From assembly GCA_016793635.1 (NCBI GenBank), contig JAEUMD010000003.1, positions 1 to 64,000 on the forward strand: a stretch of 64,000 bases of DNA, in the 5' to 3' direction. The translations under genes were made by a program, and so were the position numbers. Shown here one piece after another: positions 44,478 to 55,931 of this stretch (position 1 is its first letter; every line of letters begins with the position of its first letter). The notes under the pieces are model-generated. The model had not been told where the DNA came from. It ran no database searches and worked only from the letters and a program-made list of their open reading frames with translations. The DNA is from Hyphomicrobiaceae bacterium (lineage in GTDB: Bacteria; Pseudomonadota; Alphaproteobacteria; Rhizobiales; Hyphomicrobiaceae).

Positions 44478-44603
44478 GTGCGTGCTCCTTTCCTTAGGCG
44501 CACCGGCCGGTGATCCGGCCCGCGCGCTTAATCCGATCTGCTGGATATGGTTTTAGGGGCGTGAACCGCAAGGTTCAGTGACCCGTGTCACGGGGAGGCG
44601 CCG

Positions 44604-44999
44604 ATGACCGCGAGTGCCCAGCACCTCGAACATCTCTTGGAGCTGCTCGCCGGAGCAGGCCCGGTCATCGCCCGGCGAATGTTCGGCGGTGCCGGGCTCT
44701 ACGCCGATGGCATCATGTTCGCTCTGGTCGCCAACGATATCCTCTACCTCAAAGCCGATGCCGAAACTGAGCCACGCTTCCGCGACGCGGGCATGATACC
44801 GTTCACTTACACCGGCCGCGGCAAGGCCGTGGTGATGAGCTATTGGCGCGCACCCGAACACCTTTACGACGAGCCCGACGAGATGGTGGAATGGGCGCGT
44901 GCCGCGATGGCCGCGGCGCGGCGTGCGCAAGCGAAGAAACCGGCGACACCAGCCAGTCCAGCAGGACCGCGCAGAAAGCTCCCCACCCGGCCAAAGTGA
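44604..44999 (+). CDS. TfoX N-terminal-domain protein
   Basis: 131 residues: TfoX_N domain with VIARRMFGGAGLYADGIMFA, DILYLKADAETEPRF and FTYTGRGKAVVMSYWRAP. TfoX in gammaproteobacteria turns on competence; here the stand-alone domain is of unknown use. The last 30 residues are a basic Lys/Arg/Pro tail. GGGGAGGCGCCG leads to the ATG. Confidence 0.87.
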   Translation: MTASAQHLEHLLELLAGAGPVIARRMFGGAGLYADGIMFALVANDILYLKADAETEPRFRDAGMIPFTYTGRGKAVVMSYWRAPEHLYDEPDEMVEWARAAMAAARRAQAKKPATPASPAGPRRKLPTRPK

Positions 45000-45187
45000 T
45001 CCCAAAGGCCGCGATGCGCGCTCATCCACCAGGTTCCGCCGCACGCAGTATTCACGGAAAAAGGACGCAGCTCCTGCGGCCGTCGCTATGACGCATGCCT
45101 CGACGCCCCGCATGGCGTCGGCCATATGCGCGGCGGTAGTACACTCCGCCATCCGAGCCGGTTCGCCGACACCTGGGAGCGCCACAT

Positions 45188-45451
45188 CTATCGGCGTGGA
45201 GGGCAGTCGAAGCGTCGCCGCGCGGTGTAGCCGGCGGCTCCCTTGCCCACGCATGTTCCGGGCGCCACGTGATCGTGCGGCACCGATGCACTGAAGGACG
45301 AGCGCACACGGCACTCGCCTTGCGCGCATGCTCCCGCCGTTATCTGACGCGACATGCCGCGCGGCCAGGGCATTTCGTGGGACGAGGCCTCGCCCGCCGA
45401 TGCAAGCACCACTCCCGCCGTCAGCATGGCCCTGCCGGTTTGGCCTATCAT
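45188..45451 (-). CDS. Small secreted protein overlapping the sensor kinase gene
   Basis: 87 residues. ATG at 45451 overlaps the kinase stop by four bases (ATGA), so it is probably made from the same mRNA. Signal-like start MIGQTGRAMLTAGVVLASA with likely cleavage near ASS; the mature part holds three Cys and several His (SSHEMPWPRG, PHDHVAPGTC). After its stop a different frame continues with coding-like features (CVIATAAGAASFFREYCVRR), so the true gene could be longer with a frameshift. A periplasmic partner of the sensor is an attractive guess. Confidence 0.5.
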   Translation of the reverse strand: MIGQTGRAMLTAGVVLASAGEASSHEMPWPRGMSRQITAGACAQGECRVRSSFSASVPHDHVAPGTCVGKGAAGYTARRRFDCPPRR

Positions 45452-46797
45452 GTTTCCCTCCTTTGCGAAGTGCTGTCCTGCTTGGGGAGACGCACCACGG
45501 CCTCGAGCCCGCCCCCCCTTCGATTGGCCAGCACGACTTCGCCTCCATGCCCCCGCGCGATCGAGCGCGCGACGGTGAGGCCGAGACCGAAGCCGCCCGT
45601 CTCGCGCCCCCGAGCATCGTCCAGGCGGCAGAACGGCTCGAACACAGCCTCGAGCTTGTCGTCGGGGATTCCAGGGCCCTTGTCGGCGATCGTGATCTCC
45701 ACTTCGGCGGGCAGCAAGCGCACACCCACCTCGGCCGCCCCGGCATGTCGGATCGCGTTGCCGACAAGATTGGTGAACATGCGTTTGAGGGCGAGATGGC
45801 GCCCACGCACGACGAGGCTGCCCGGGACCTCTATCGCTACGTTCTGTCCTGCATCCGACGCGTCGTCGGCGATGGTCTGGAGTATGGCTGCCAGATCAAC
45901 GGGGGCCACCGCCTCCTGCACAGCGTTCTCGCGCAGAAAGCCGAGCGTCGCCTCGATCATCTGCTCCATCTCGGCGACATCGTGTTCGATCGACGCGCGC
46001 GGCTCTCCTTGCGGCAACGCCTCCGCACGCAGGCGCAGGCGCGTCAAGGGCGTGCGCAGGTCGTGGCTTATGGCGGCGAGCATCTGCGTGCGGTCGGTGA
46101 CGAGACGTTCGATGCGCCGTCGCATCTCGTTGATGGCTGCAGCGAGCGTGCGCACTTCCCGCGTGCCGACCTCTTCCAACTGCGGGCCACCGTCGCCGGC
46201 GACAAACAGCGTGCGCGCGCCTGCCGCGAGCCGGTTGAGTGGATCTGTCAGCCAACGGCCGAGCAGCAGCGCAACCAGGATGACGCCGAGTGCACCGACG
46301 AAGCTCGTCACGAGAAAACTTGGCGACGTTATGCGTGTCCGCTGAAGCTGCGCCAGCGTGACGTTGAGCCAGCTCCCGTCCTCGAGAGCGAGCGCGATGA
46401 ACGTGGTGTGGCCCGTGTCTCCCACCGGACCCGAGCTGCTGAAGAAGAGGCCGCGCCTCTGGAGATCCGGCGCCCGCTCGATCAGTACGGACCGAAGTGT
46501 CGTCGCCGCGGGATCGAGCACACCGCCGGGGATCGTCAGCGGCTCGGCACTCCAGTGCAGTTCCAACGCACCACCAGATAGACCGTGGGCGGTATCCTCC
46601 CGGCTTTCGACGGACACCGCCGTGATCGTCTTCGCCAGCACAAGCAGACGCTCGGCAACGCGATCGGCGTTGGACAGCATGGCCTCACGCTCGCTCGCCA
46701 CGAGATAGAGGTACTGCGCCAGAAAAAGCGTCGAGCCAAGACCCAGCACGAGGACGAGAACAGCGCGGCCGGTGATGGTGTCAAGCAGCCGCCTCAT
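45448..46797 (-). CDS. Sensor histidine kinase (EnvZ/RstB-like)
   Basis: 449 residues. Membrane helix about 10-33, periplasmic loop about 34-155, second helix about 159-180, HAMP domain, then HisKA with AAISHDLRTPLTRLRLRAEA (His245), and HATPase with N box FTNLVGNAIRHAG, IADKGPGIPDD and GFGLGLTVARSIARGHGG. Senses an envelope signal and phosphorylates the OmpR-type regulator coded just upstream with a four-base overlap. Confidence 0.93.
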   Translation of the reverse strand: MRRLLDTITGRAVLVLVLGLGSTLFLAQYLYLVASEREAMLSNADRVAERLLVLAKTITAVSVESREDTAHGLSGGALELHWSAEPLTIPGGVLDPAATTLRSVLIERAPDLQRRGLFFSSSGPVGDTGHTTFIALALEDGSWLNVTLAQLQRTRITSPSFLVTSFVGALGVILVALLLGRWLTDPLNRLAAGARTLFVAGDGGPQLEEVGTREVRTLAAAINEMRRRIERLVTDRTQMLAAISHDLRTPLTRLRLRAEALPQGEPRASIEHDVAEMEQMIEATLGFLRENAVQEAVAPVDLAAILQTIADDASDAGQNVAIEVPGSLVVRGRHLALKRMFTNLVGNAIRHAGAAEVGVRLLPAEVEITIADKGPGIPDDKLEAVFEPFCRLDDARGRETGGFGLGLTVARSIARGHGGEVVLANRRGGGLEAVVRLPKQDSTSQRRET

Positions 46798-47570
46798 CCC
46801 TGCTTCACCTCGGCGGTCAGCATGTAGCCCGCGCCCCGCACGGTCTTGATGAGGCTTTCAGTGGACTCACCAGCTCCCAGCTTGCGCCGGAGCCGGCTCA
46901 CCTGCACGTCGATGCTGCGATCGAACCCGGCGAGCGCGCGTTTACGTGTCACCTCGATGAGATAGTCGCGGTCGAGTATACGATTCGGCGCTTCGAGAAA
47001 CGTCAGCAGCAGATCGTATTCGCCGGTGGAGAGATCGATGATGACGCCGTCGGGGTTATTCAATTCGCGGCGCAGTGTGTCGAGCCGCCAGCGGTCGAAG
47101 GTGATCGTGCGGCCCGGCGGCTTGGCTTCTACCGGTGACATGCGCGAACGGCGGATGAGTGCCTTGACGCGCGCGAGCAACTCGTTCGGGCTGAAGGGCT
47201 TGGCGACGTAGTCGTCGGCCCCCATCTCGAGACCGACGATGCGGTCCGTCTCCGAGCCCTTGGCGGTGAGCATGAGAATAGGCACGGTCGATGACGTCCG
47301 CAGGTTGCGGCAGATCTCCAGCCCACTCATGCCCGGCAGCATGAGGTCGAGAATCAAGAGATCGATGTTCGCGCTGGCAAGATGGCGCGACACCTCGCGG
47401 CCATCGCCTATCGGGGTAACCCGGTAGCCGTTATCACTCAGCAATCCGGCAAGAAGGCGCCTCAGCTCGGGATCGTCGTCACACAGCAGGATATGGGCAT
47501 CTGGCGGCAACGACGGCGGGCCTTTTGCAGCCGCACCGTTGTCGTCCTTCTCGTGTCGCGCGTCACCCAT
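46794..47570 (-). CDS. OmpR-family response regulator
   Basis: 258 residues from the ATG at 47570. Receiver: LLCDDDPELRRLLAG, phospho-Asp in IDLLILDLMLPGMSG, Thr/Ser in LMLTAKGSETD, Lys in YVAKPFSPNELLARV; then the winged-helix output domain with GVIIDLSTGEYDLLLTFLEA and RSIDVQVSRLRRKLG. First gene of the three-gene two-component operon. It ends four bases into the kinase gene. Upstream lies the dead metal-efflux fragment, which hints at a former metal-response system. Confidence 0.94.
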   Translation of the reverse strand: MGDARHEKDDNGAAAKGPPSLPPDAHILLCDDDPELRRLLAGLLSDNGYRVTPIGDGREVSRHLASANIDLLILDLMLPGMSGLEICRNLRTSSTVPILMLTAKGSETDRIVGLEMGADDYVAKPFSPNELLARVKALIRRSRMSPVEAKPPGRTITFDRWRLDTLRRELNNPDGVIIDLSTGEYDLLLTFLEAPNRILDRDYLIEVTRKRALAGFDRSIDVQVSRLRRKLGAGESTESLIKTVRGAGYMLTAEVKQG

Positions 47571-47619
47571 GGCACCGTGCCGTTCAGTCCTGCGGGGTCA
47601 GGCGGGCCTGGAAGCTCGT

Positions 47620-48020
47620 TCCGCCGACGTTCTTCGTCTTGATTGATGACCTTCATACCCATTGCCGCGACGAAGTCGCCCTGCCCCTTCATGATGCCTG
47701 TGCCGGCCGGGATCAAGGCGTCCTTATGAATCGTGCTGGCGACGAGAACCGTCGCGATGCGCGATAGCGACGATGCACGGCAGCAGATTGTAACGGAGCA
47801 TCGGCATCACGGTGATCGAGTTGGCGAGGCTCGCCAGGATCGAGTTCTCAATCGCGGCGGGTAAGATCGCCGCCGTCCGTCAGTTGAGCAGGACGGCGAA
47901 CAGCACGACAGCTACGACCACCATCGCCTCGATCATCTCCTTCTGCACCTTGGAAATCGAGGTCTGGTTGAAGTCGGCCTGTCGGAAGAGCACGCTGATG
48001 CGCACGTCGGGCGGCAGCCG
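47620..48020 (-). pseudogene. Remnant of an RND metal-efflux pump (CusA/CzcA-like)
   Basis: On the minus strand from about 48019: LPPDVRISVLFRQADFNQTS, ISKVQKEMIEAMVVVAVVLF, AVLLN-stop-RTAAI. This matches the CzcA/CusA segment 'LP.GV.i..LFRQADFI..SI' followed by the first C-lobe membrane helix ending LLNWRT, where Trp is now TGA. Further fragments (LIPAGTGIMKGQGDFVAAMG) may come from the partner adaptor protein. No intact start or full domain exists. Lies between the two-component operon and an L,D-transpeptidase gene. Confidence 0.72.
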
Positions 48021-48044
48021 TCAGGCTGTCGCAACGCCGCAGCC

Positions 48045-49664
48045 TCAATTGAACCAGAAAAAGCCGCCGCCGCCGCCACCGCCATAGGGCTTGTTTCGCC
48101 GATTGTTGCCTCCACCCCAGTAGTAATTGTCGTCATCGTCGTCGGAACGCTCAGGCTTGGCGCGCTCACGGATGGCGATGCCGCCCTGTGGCTCGCCGCT
48201 CATGATGACGACGAAATCGGTATCCTTGCCTGTCTCGAGATGGGGGGGCTCGTCGGAGATGATGAGAGAGGAGCCGGGCAGAACGATCCGCGAAATGCGC
48301 GCGGCCATGTCGCGCGGAATATCGAGCCGTGCGAGGGCTCGCTTGACCGCGGCCACATCGGTCACCGGCGTCTCGATCGGCGCGGCGCGCTTTCCTTTCG
48401 CGGCCTTCGGCGGCGGCTGGGCCGGCTCGATCTCGGTCGGGTTGCGATAGAGAGACACGGCGCTCCAGCGCAGATCGCGCGTGCCAGCAGCCGGCTCGTG
48501 CGCCGTCAGCACGAAGGTGCCGATCGGCTTGTCCGCGTCGCGGATCAATACGGGTGCCTCCCATATCGGATGGAACGCCTTGCGGACGTAGAGGCGCTGT
48601 GTCTTGCGGCTGATGAACACCGAAACGGGAGACGTATCGAGCTTGGCCTTTTCGGCGACTTCCATCGCCTGGGTATGGGCGTAGGCTGCTTCGTCAGCCT
48701 TGTCCTCCGCAGCACGCGCCGCGTCCTGTTTCGCCTTCAGTTCATCGCGCGCCTTGTCGCGCGCAACACGAGCGGCTTCGATGCGCCCGGGGGCCTCGTC
48801 CTTGACCTTCTGCGCCGCATCGAGCCGCTTCTGCGGTGCGCTGCCCGCCAGAACTTTCTCGGCTGCCGCCAGATCGGCCTCGAGCTTGCCCAGCGCGCTT
48901 TCGGCCTGACGCAGCGCCCGCTCGGCCGGCACAACGGCGGATTTTGCGCGGCTCGCCAGGGCACGCATTTCGCGTGAACGCGCGGCGGCCGCCGTCGCGG
49001 CGGCGGCGAGTGGAGGGACACGAGCCTCGAGATGGGCCGCAAAATTATCCGCGTCGGCCGCCGCGCCATCGGGCCTAGTGCTCGCCAATTGCACGCGGCG
49101 TGTTTCGGCTTCGACAGCCGCCACGACCGCCGGATCGCGGCGGAACATCTCAGGCTCGTCGATCGCGACCGGCGCGATGGCTTCGCGCGCCACGACCACG
49201 CGCATGCCGACACTGGTGAGGCCGAACAGCCGGTCGGCGAAATTGTAGGGCAGGCGCACGCAACCGTGCGAAGCGGCATAGCCGGGGAGCTCGCCTGCGT
49301 GCAGAGCTATACCCGTCCAAGTCAGACGTTGCATGAACGGCATCGAGGCGTCGTCGTAGAGGTTCGAATGATGCTCGACGTTCTTCTGCACGATGCTGAA
49401 GACGCCGGGCGGCGTCTCGTAACCTGTGGAACCGCTCGATACCGGCGATTCGAGCATCTGTGCACCCGTCCTGTCATAGACGGTGATCCGCTGCTCGCGC
49501 AGGCCGACGACTGCCAGCATCGGAACCTGTTTCGGCGGCGGTGCGGATGCTCCACGTGCCTCGCTGCGCGGCCAGCGTTGCTGCGCGAGCGCGTCTACCA
49601 AAAACGCACCGTGAGCGACGGCAAGGAGCCCGGCGAGGGCCAAGAGTTTGCGGCTGGCGTTCAT
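48045..49664 (-). CDS. Two-part L,D-transpeptidase family protein
   Basis: 539 residues. Signal segment about 1-27. YkuD domain about 48-165 with HAGELPGYAASHGCVRLPYN, active His and Cys complete. A long Ala/Lys/Glu coiled-coil about 210-345 follows. A second beta-rich part about 347-410 (PVSVFISRKTQRLYVRKAFH, KPIGTFVLTAHEP) looks like another YkuD-type strand set but has no SHGC motif. The C-terminus is Asp- then Gly/Asn-rich ending GGGGGGGFFWFN. Probably anchors or cross-links peptidoglycan. Its start overlaps the SUMF1-like gene end by four bases. Confidence 0.88.
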   Translation of the reverse strand: MNASRKLLALAGLLAVAHGAFLVDALAQQRWPRSEARGASAPPPKQVPMLAVVGLREQRITVYDRTGAQMLESPVSSGSTGYETPPGVFSIVQKNVEHHSNLYDDASMPFMQRLTWTGIALHAGELPGYAASHGCVRLPYNFADRLFGLTSVGMRVVVAREAIAPVAIDEPEMFRRDPAVVAAVEAETRRVQLASTRPDGAAADADNFAAHLEARVPPLAAAATAAAARSREMRALASRAKSAVVPAERALRQAESALGKLEADLAAAEKVLAGSAPQKRLDAAQKVKDEAPGRIEAARVARDKARDELKAKQDAARAAEDKADEAAYAHTQAMEVAEKAKLDTSPVSVFISRKTQRLYVRKAFHPIWEAPVLIRDADKPIGTFVLTAHEPAAGTRDLRWSAVSLYRNPTEIEPAQPPPKAAKGKRAAPIETPVTDVAAVKRALARLDIPRDMAARISRIVLPGSSLIISDEPPHLETGKDTDFVVIMSGEPQGGIAIRERAKPERSDDDDDNYYWGGGNNRRNKPYGGGGGGGFFWFN

Positions 49665-50593
49665 CGGCCGGTGTTTCCTTCACTCGCCGCCGGAGCGGGC
49701 GCGGCTTCGGGCAAGGTCAACGCGACACGCAGACCGGCGTTGTTGAGGCGCACATCCGCCGGGGTCGCGTAGCGGTACGCCGACCGCAGGGCCCACGGAT
49801 AATAGTTCCACGCGCCGCCACGCAGGATGCGCAAACGGCAATCGGGACGCGTCACGGCGGAGCCATCGGCCGGCGCGGCGCGATAGTCCGGCGCATAGCA
49901 ATCTTGCACCCACTCCCAAACGTTGCCGTGCATCTCGTGGAGACCGAACGGATTGCGCGGCAGCGAGCCCGTGTCGACCGTCGCCTGCCGATAGATACCG
50001 ATCTTGCCGGCCGCCCCGTAGACGAAATTCGCGTCGAAGTTGGCTTGCCGGTAGCTGATGGACTGGCCGACGGAAAAGGGCTGCGATTGCGCCGTCGCGC
50101 TGGTGATGCCGCGCGCCGCGTATTCCCATTCTGCCTCGGTCGGCAGGCGATAGGGTTTGCCCGTGGTCTTCGCCAGCCATGATACGAACTCGACGGCATC
50201 ACCCCACGACACATCGACGACGGGGCGGCGTCCGCGCCCCTTCCCGTCGTCCGAGGGCTTGTGCCGGCAGCCACCCTTGGCGACGCACGTATCCCACTCC
50301 GAGAACGAGACCTCGTACTTGCCGATGGCGAATGCCTGCGTGAAGGTGACGAGGCGTTGCGGCCCCTCGTTGGCCTCGCGGCGCGGCTCGGTCTCGGGCG
50401 AGCCCATCATGAACTCGCCAACCGGCAGCTTCACCATCATTGGACACGACGAGCAGTCGCGGAAGGTGGGGTCCGGCTTGGCGGATCGCCGTCCCTGTGC
50501 GTCCGCGGCGGAAGCCGCGATCACGCACGCGATCGCCACGACGAACAGATGAATGGCGATGAGATGAACCGCCCTCCGTTTCATCACGAGCAT
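49661..50593 (-). CDS. Exported SUMF1/FGE-sulfatase-fold protein, probably not a formylglycine maker
   Basis: 310 residues from the ATG at 50593. Signal anchor about 8-32. The SUMF1 fold is clear: LPVGEFMMGSPETEPRREAN, RLPTEAEWEYAARG, NPFGLHEMHGNVWEWVQDCY and LRILRGGAWNYYPWALRSAY. True formylglycine-generating enzymes have a Cys pair after the RGG segment; here it reads AWNYYPW without Cys, so catalysis of that type is unlikely. Coupled to the L,D-transpeptidase by ATGA overlap, so perhaps a binding or assembly factor for it. Confidence 0.87.
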   Translation of the reverse strand: MLVMKRRAVHLIAIHLFVVAIACVIAASAADAQGRRSAKPDPTFRDCSSCPMMVKLPVGEFMMGSPETEPRREANEGPQRLVTFTQAFAIGKYEVSFSEWDTCVAKGGCRHKPSDDGKGRGRRPVVDVSWGDAVEFVSWLAKTTGKPYRLPTEAEWEYAARGITSATAQSQPFSVGQSISYRQANFDANFVYGAAGKIGIYRQATVDTGSLPRNPFGLHEMHGNVWEWVQDCYAPDYRAAPADGSAVTRPDCRLRILRGGAWNYYPWALRSAYRYATPADVRLNNAGLRVALTLPEAAPAPAASEGNTGR

Positions 50594-50861
50594 GCTGCCT
50601 TCTGTCCTCCGATTGGCGCGCCGGCACCCTTCGGCTGCATCGGCATTGCCGGCGACGATAGCCCAGGCCCGGTCAACAGTACACGCCCCGTCTCGCACGT
50701 CGCCGATGCGTTGTCGCTCGGCCATTGGCAGGTGTGGCGCGGCGGGGGAAAACCTGATCCGAGGAGCCTGAACGTGCGAGGGGGCCATTCGATGGCAGCG
50801 CCCTCGACTTTTCGCGGAGCTGCCCGAAACACGATTGCAATTACGCGCCATCCCGCCGCCG

Positions 50862-53123
50862 TCACTCCGACGCGCAGGGCTGTCCGTCGCGCGGCTTCTC
50901 GCCACTCAGCCGGTACATGACCGAGCAAGCGACGCAATTGTTCGAGCGCATCAGGTCGTTGATGTGATCGAACGCACGGCTCTCCTCATATGAACGGGCC
51001 GGATCGGTCGCCACGATCTCGAACGCGCTCGCAAGCCCGCATCGCTGCGCCTCGCCCGCCTGTACAGCCACCAGCTTGCGGCTCGTCTCCGACAACTGCC
51101 ACGTCAGCGGAATTTGCAGCTCCTGCTGGTTCATCATCACCATCGGCGTCCGCGACGCGAACTCGTAACGGGTGCCGACGTAGAGACGCGGCGCCCGGTT
51201 CAAAAACGCACGAACTCTCTGGCGCGCCATCTGGCCGCGGGTCGGCCGGGTGGTCAGCATCGTGCGGAGCGGCGACAGCAGATCGCCAAATCCCTGCACC
51301 GCGCCCGGCTTCAGCAGCACATCCTCGGTGAGGGTGATGAGATGGAGCTCGTAGCGCGGCACCTCGCTTCCGTCCGCCAGCTTGCCGGAAACGGCTTCGA
51401 GCTGGCCGAGCTCGGAAACGAGATCGAACGCGGTTTCGTCGCCGGAATTATCGATGTAGGCGCCGTCGACGAGGCGGAACTCGGTCAAGCTGGTGCGGAA
51501 GCGTGCGGCGGGCATCAGCCAGGGAAAACGGGCGCTGATGCCGAGCGCGGTTCCGAGGCTGATGTCCTCGTCCGGCTTCATTGCTTCCCACCCTTCATCG
51601 AGAAGCTTCATGCCGATGTAGACCGTGCGCCGCGTCCGCTGATGCAGCGTGCCGGCTTCCTGCGGACTGTCGATCGACATGAACGGCGAGATGGCGACAC
51701 GCATGCCGTTCTCGACCTGCGTCGTATTCGCAATTACCGCGGGCGCGGCACCTGCCGCATCCCAGAGGCCAAAATAGGAATCTTTGAGCGGGTTCGCGAC
51801 GCCTGGCAACGCCTCGTCCCAAGCGCTCTGCAAGGCCGCGTCGAAAGTGCGCGCGCGATCTCCATGGCGTTTCAGGATGGGCAGAAAGGCGTGCGGCAGA
51901 TCCCCGAACAGTGTCGCAGCGACGACCGGCGATAGATAATCGCGAGCGAGCACGGCATTCGCCTTGGCCTCGAACGGGCCGATGCCGAGATCGCCGGTCC
52001 GGCCCCCCTGCCAAGGGCCATTGGTCGCGTAATGCTTTGCTAGAGCCGAGAAGACGCCGGCGCCGATCGCTCCGCCCGATACGCCGCTGATGGCGAAGAC
52101 GTGCTGCGCGAAGTTCGGACAGCGGTCCTGCGCGCGTGCCAGGAACGTCGCCGCCAGGTTCGCCGCGTACTGCCCTCCGCCCTGCGCCGAGATGATGAAG
52201 ATCGGATAGGGCTTCTTGATCTCCTCGAAGTGAGCGCGGTCCTTCCTGGCCTCGAGCCACGATTGCAGCGCAACGACGGTCGGCACCACCGCTTTCGGCT
52301 CGTTGCTCTGCGGGTCACGCGCCCGCGCAACAAGCTCGGGAACGTGATTGTCGCTCACGTTGAGCCAGGCGAACAGCGCCGCAACGGCGATCAGAATCGA
52401 AAGTGCCGGCACCCTGTGGCGGTCCCTGATGGCAAGAAGGCCCGCCAGCACAGCGGACGCCACCAGCGCGAAAAGCAACACGATCGAGAGACTGCCGATG
52501 AGTCTCGGCGCGCTCGTCGGCGCCCGATCGAACACCACGCCGAGGGCGATCCCGAACAGGAATAATCCGAGCACAGCCGAGCGCAGCCGCAATCCCGTCG
52601 TCAAGCGCGGGCCGAAGCGATCGAGCAAGACGATCAGGACCGCGCCCGCGGCGGCCGTCGCAAGGCCAGCGCCGGTCAGAAGCTGTGGCAGCTCGTTACC
52701 GTGCGCGAGGGCCGATACGATCGAGCTGTCGACCGCCTCGCCGGATTGGCCGATGGCAACCGTCATCGCGTCGGCACCGGCGCGCCAAAGGCCGACTGCC
52801 GCGCCGAAAACCGGCAGCAAAGCGGCACTTGCCGCGACCGCGCGGCGGGCCATTATGTTCGCGCTCACGCGCGTCGCCGCCCAGGCGAGCGCCCACAATC
52901 CAAGAGCAAATGCCGCGAGCGACAGCGCGGACGCGGCAATCACTCCCGCCTGCGGCGTCGAATCGTGAGCGAGTGTGCGCGCGATCTCGCGAATCTGCGG
53001 CACGATGGCCAGAGCCGCACCGCTGACGAGCCCGGAAATCAAGGCGCCGCGCGCCAAAACGACGGTGCGCCATGCCCCATCATCGGTACGTTCGCCAGCG
53101 CTCTCGATACGATCCATCGGCAT
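50862..53123 (-). CDS. Membrane-bound patatin-like phospholipase
   Basis: 753 residues. N-terminal half has about seven membrane helices (about 20-260). Then a patatin domain: oxyanion string SAQGGGQYAANLA (about 315), nucleophile in AISGVSGGAIGAGVF (GxSGG, Ser about 347), and catalytic Asp in RLVDGAYIDNSGDE (about 570). C-terminal Cys-containing end 'CVACSVMYRLSGEKP'. Suggests a lipase or acyl hydrolase of the inner membrane. Upstream of the SUMF1-like gene by 268 bases on the same strand. Confidence 0.85.
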   Translation of the reverse strand: MPMDRIESAGERTDDGAWRTVVLARGALISGLVSGAALAIVPQIREIARTLAHDSTPQAGVIAASALSLAAFALGLWALAWAATRVSANIMARRAVAASAALLPVFGAAVGLWRAGADAMTVAIGQSGEAVDSSIVSALAHGNELPQLLTGAGLATAAAGAVLIVLLDRFGPRLTTGLRLRSAVLGLFLFGIALGVVFDRAPTSAPRLIGSLSIVLLFALVASAVLAGLLAIRDRHRVPALSILIAVAALFAWLNVSDNHVPELVARARDPQSNEPKAVVPTVVALQSWLEARKDRAHFEEIKKPYPIFIISAQGGGQYAANLAATFLARAQDRCPNFAQHVFAISGVSGGAIGAGVFSALAKHYATNGPWQGGRTGDLGIGPFEAKANAVLARDYLSPVVAATLFGDLPHAFLPILKRHGDRARTFDAALQSAWDEALPGVANPLKDSYFGLWDAAGAAPAVIANTTQVENGMRVAISPFMSIDSPQEAGTLHQRTRRTVYIGMKLLDEGWEAMKPDEDISLGTALGISARFPWLMPAARFRTSLTEFRLVDGAYIDNSGDETAFDLVSELGQLEAVSGKLADGSEVPRYELHLITLTEDVLLKPGAVQGFGDLLSPLRTMLTTRPTRGQMARQRVRAFLNRAPRLYVGTRYEFASRTPMVMMNQQELQIPLTWQLSETSRKLVAVQAGEAQRCGLASAFEIVATDPARSYEESRAFDHINDLMRSNNCVACSVMYRLSGEKPRDGQPCASE

Positions 53124-55634
<2,511 letters not shown>

Positions 55635-55762
55635 TCGCGTGACGCCAAGGGCGAGATCGGTTCGAGGTGGCGCGTCGAGCGCTCCCATTAGGAGGGTGAA
55701 ACGCCTCCCATGGATGGTGCCCTACACGGCCTTATCGAGCGACGGTCGATGAGAAGAAAGTA

Positions 55763-55800
55763 AGGAGCCCGGTTCCGGCTACACCCGGAGCCGGGCTCCT
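55763..55800 (+). terminator. Strong hairpin downstream of katG
   Basis: AGGAGCCCGGTTCCGG-CTACAC-CCGGAGCCGGGCTCCT, a 16-base stem with one T-G pair and a 6-base loop. No T run follows (CCCGTCT), so it may be a terminator helped by other factors or an mRNA-end stabiliser. Confidence 0.6.
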
Positions 55801-55931
55801 CCCGTCTATAGGTCTCGATATCGGGCCAATAGCGCTGCGCACCGCGCAAAATTCAGGGTAGACGCAGAACTCATATTTTCGCACTCTGACGAAATCAATT
55901 TTGTCTTTGAGTAGCGTTCAGAGGAGTGATC

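Noticed and set aside
44553-45806. 417-residue minus-strand frame through the small secreted protein and kinase end
   Set aside because: Overlaps the sensor kinase in another frame; only a short part near 45000-45190 looks coding, noted instead as a possible frameshifted extension.
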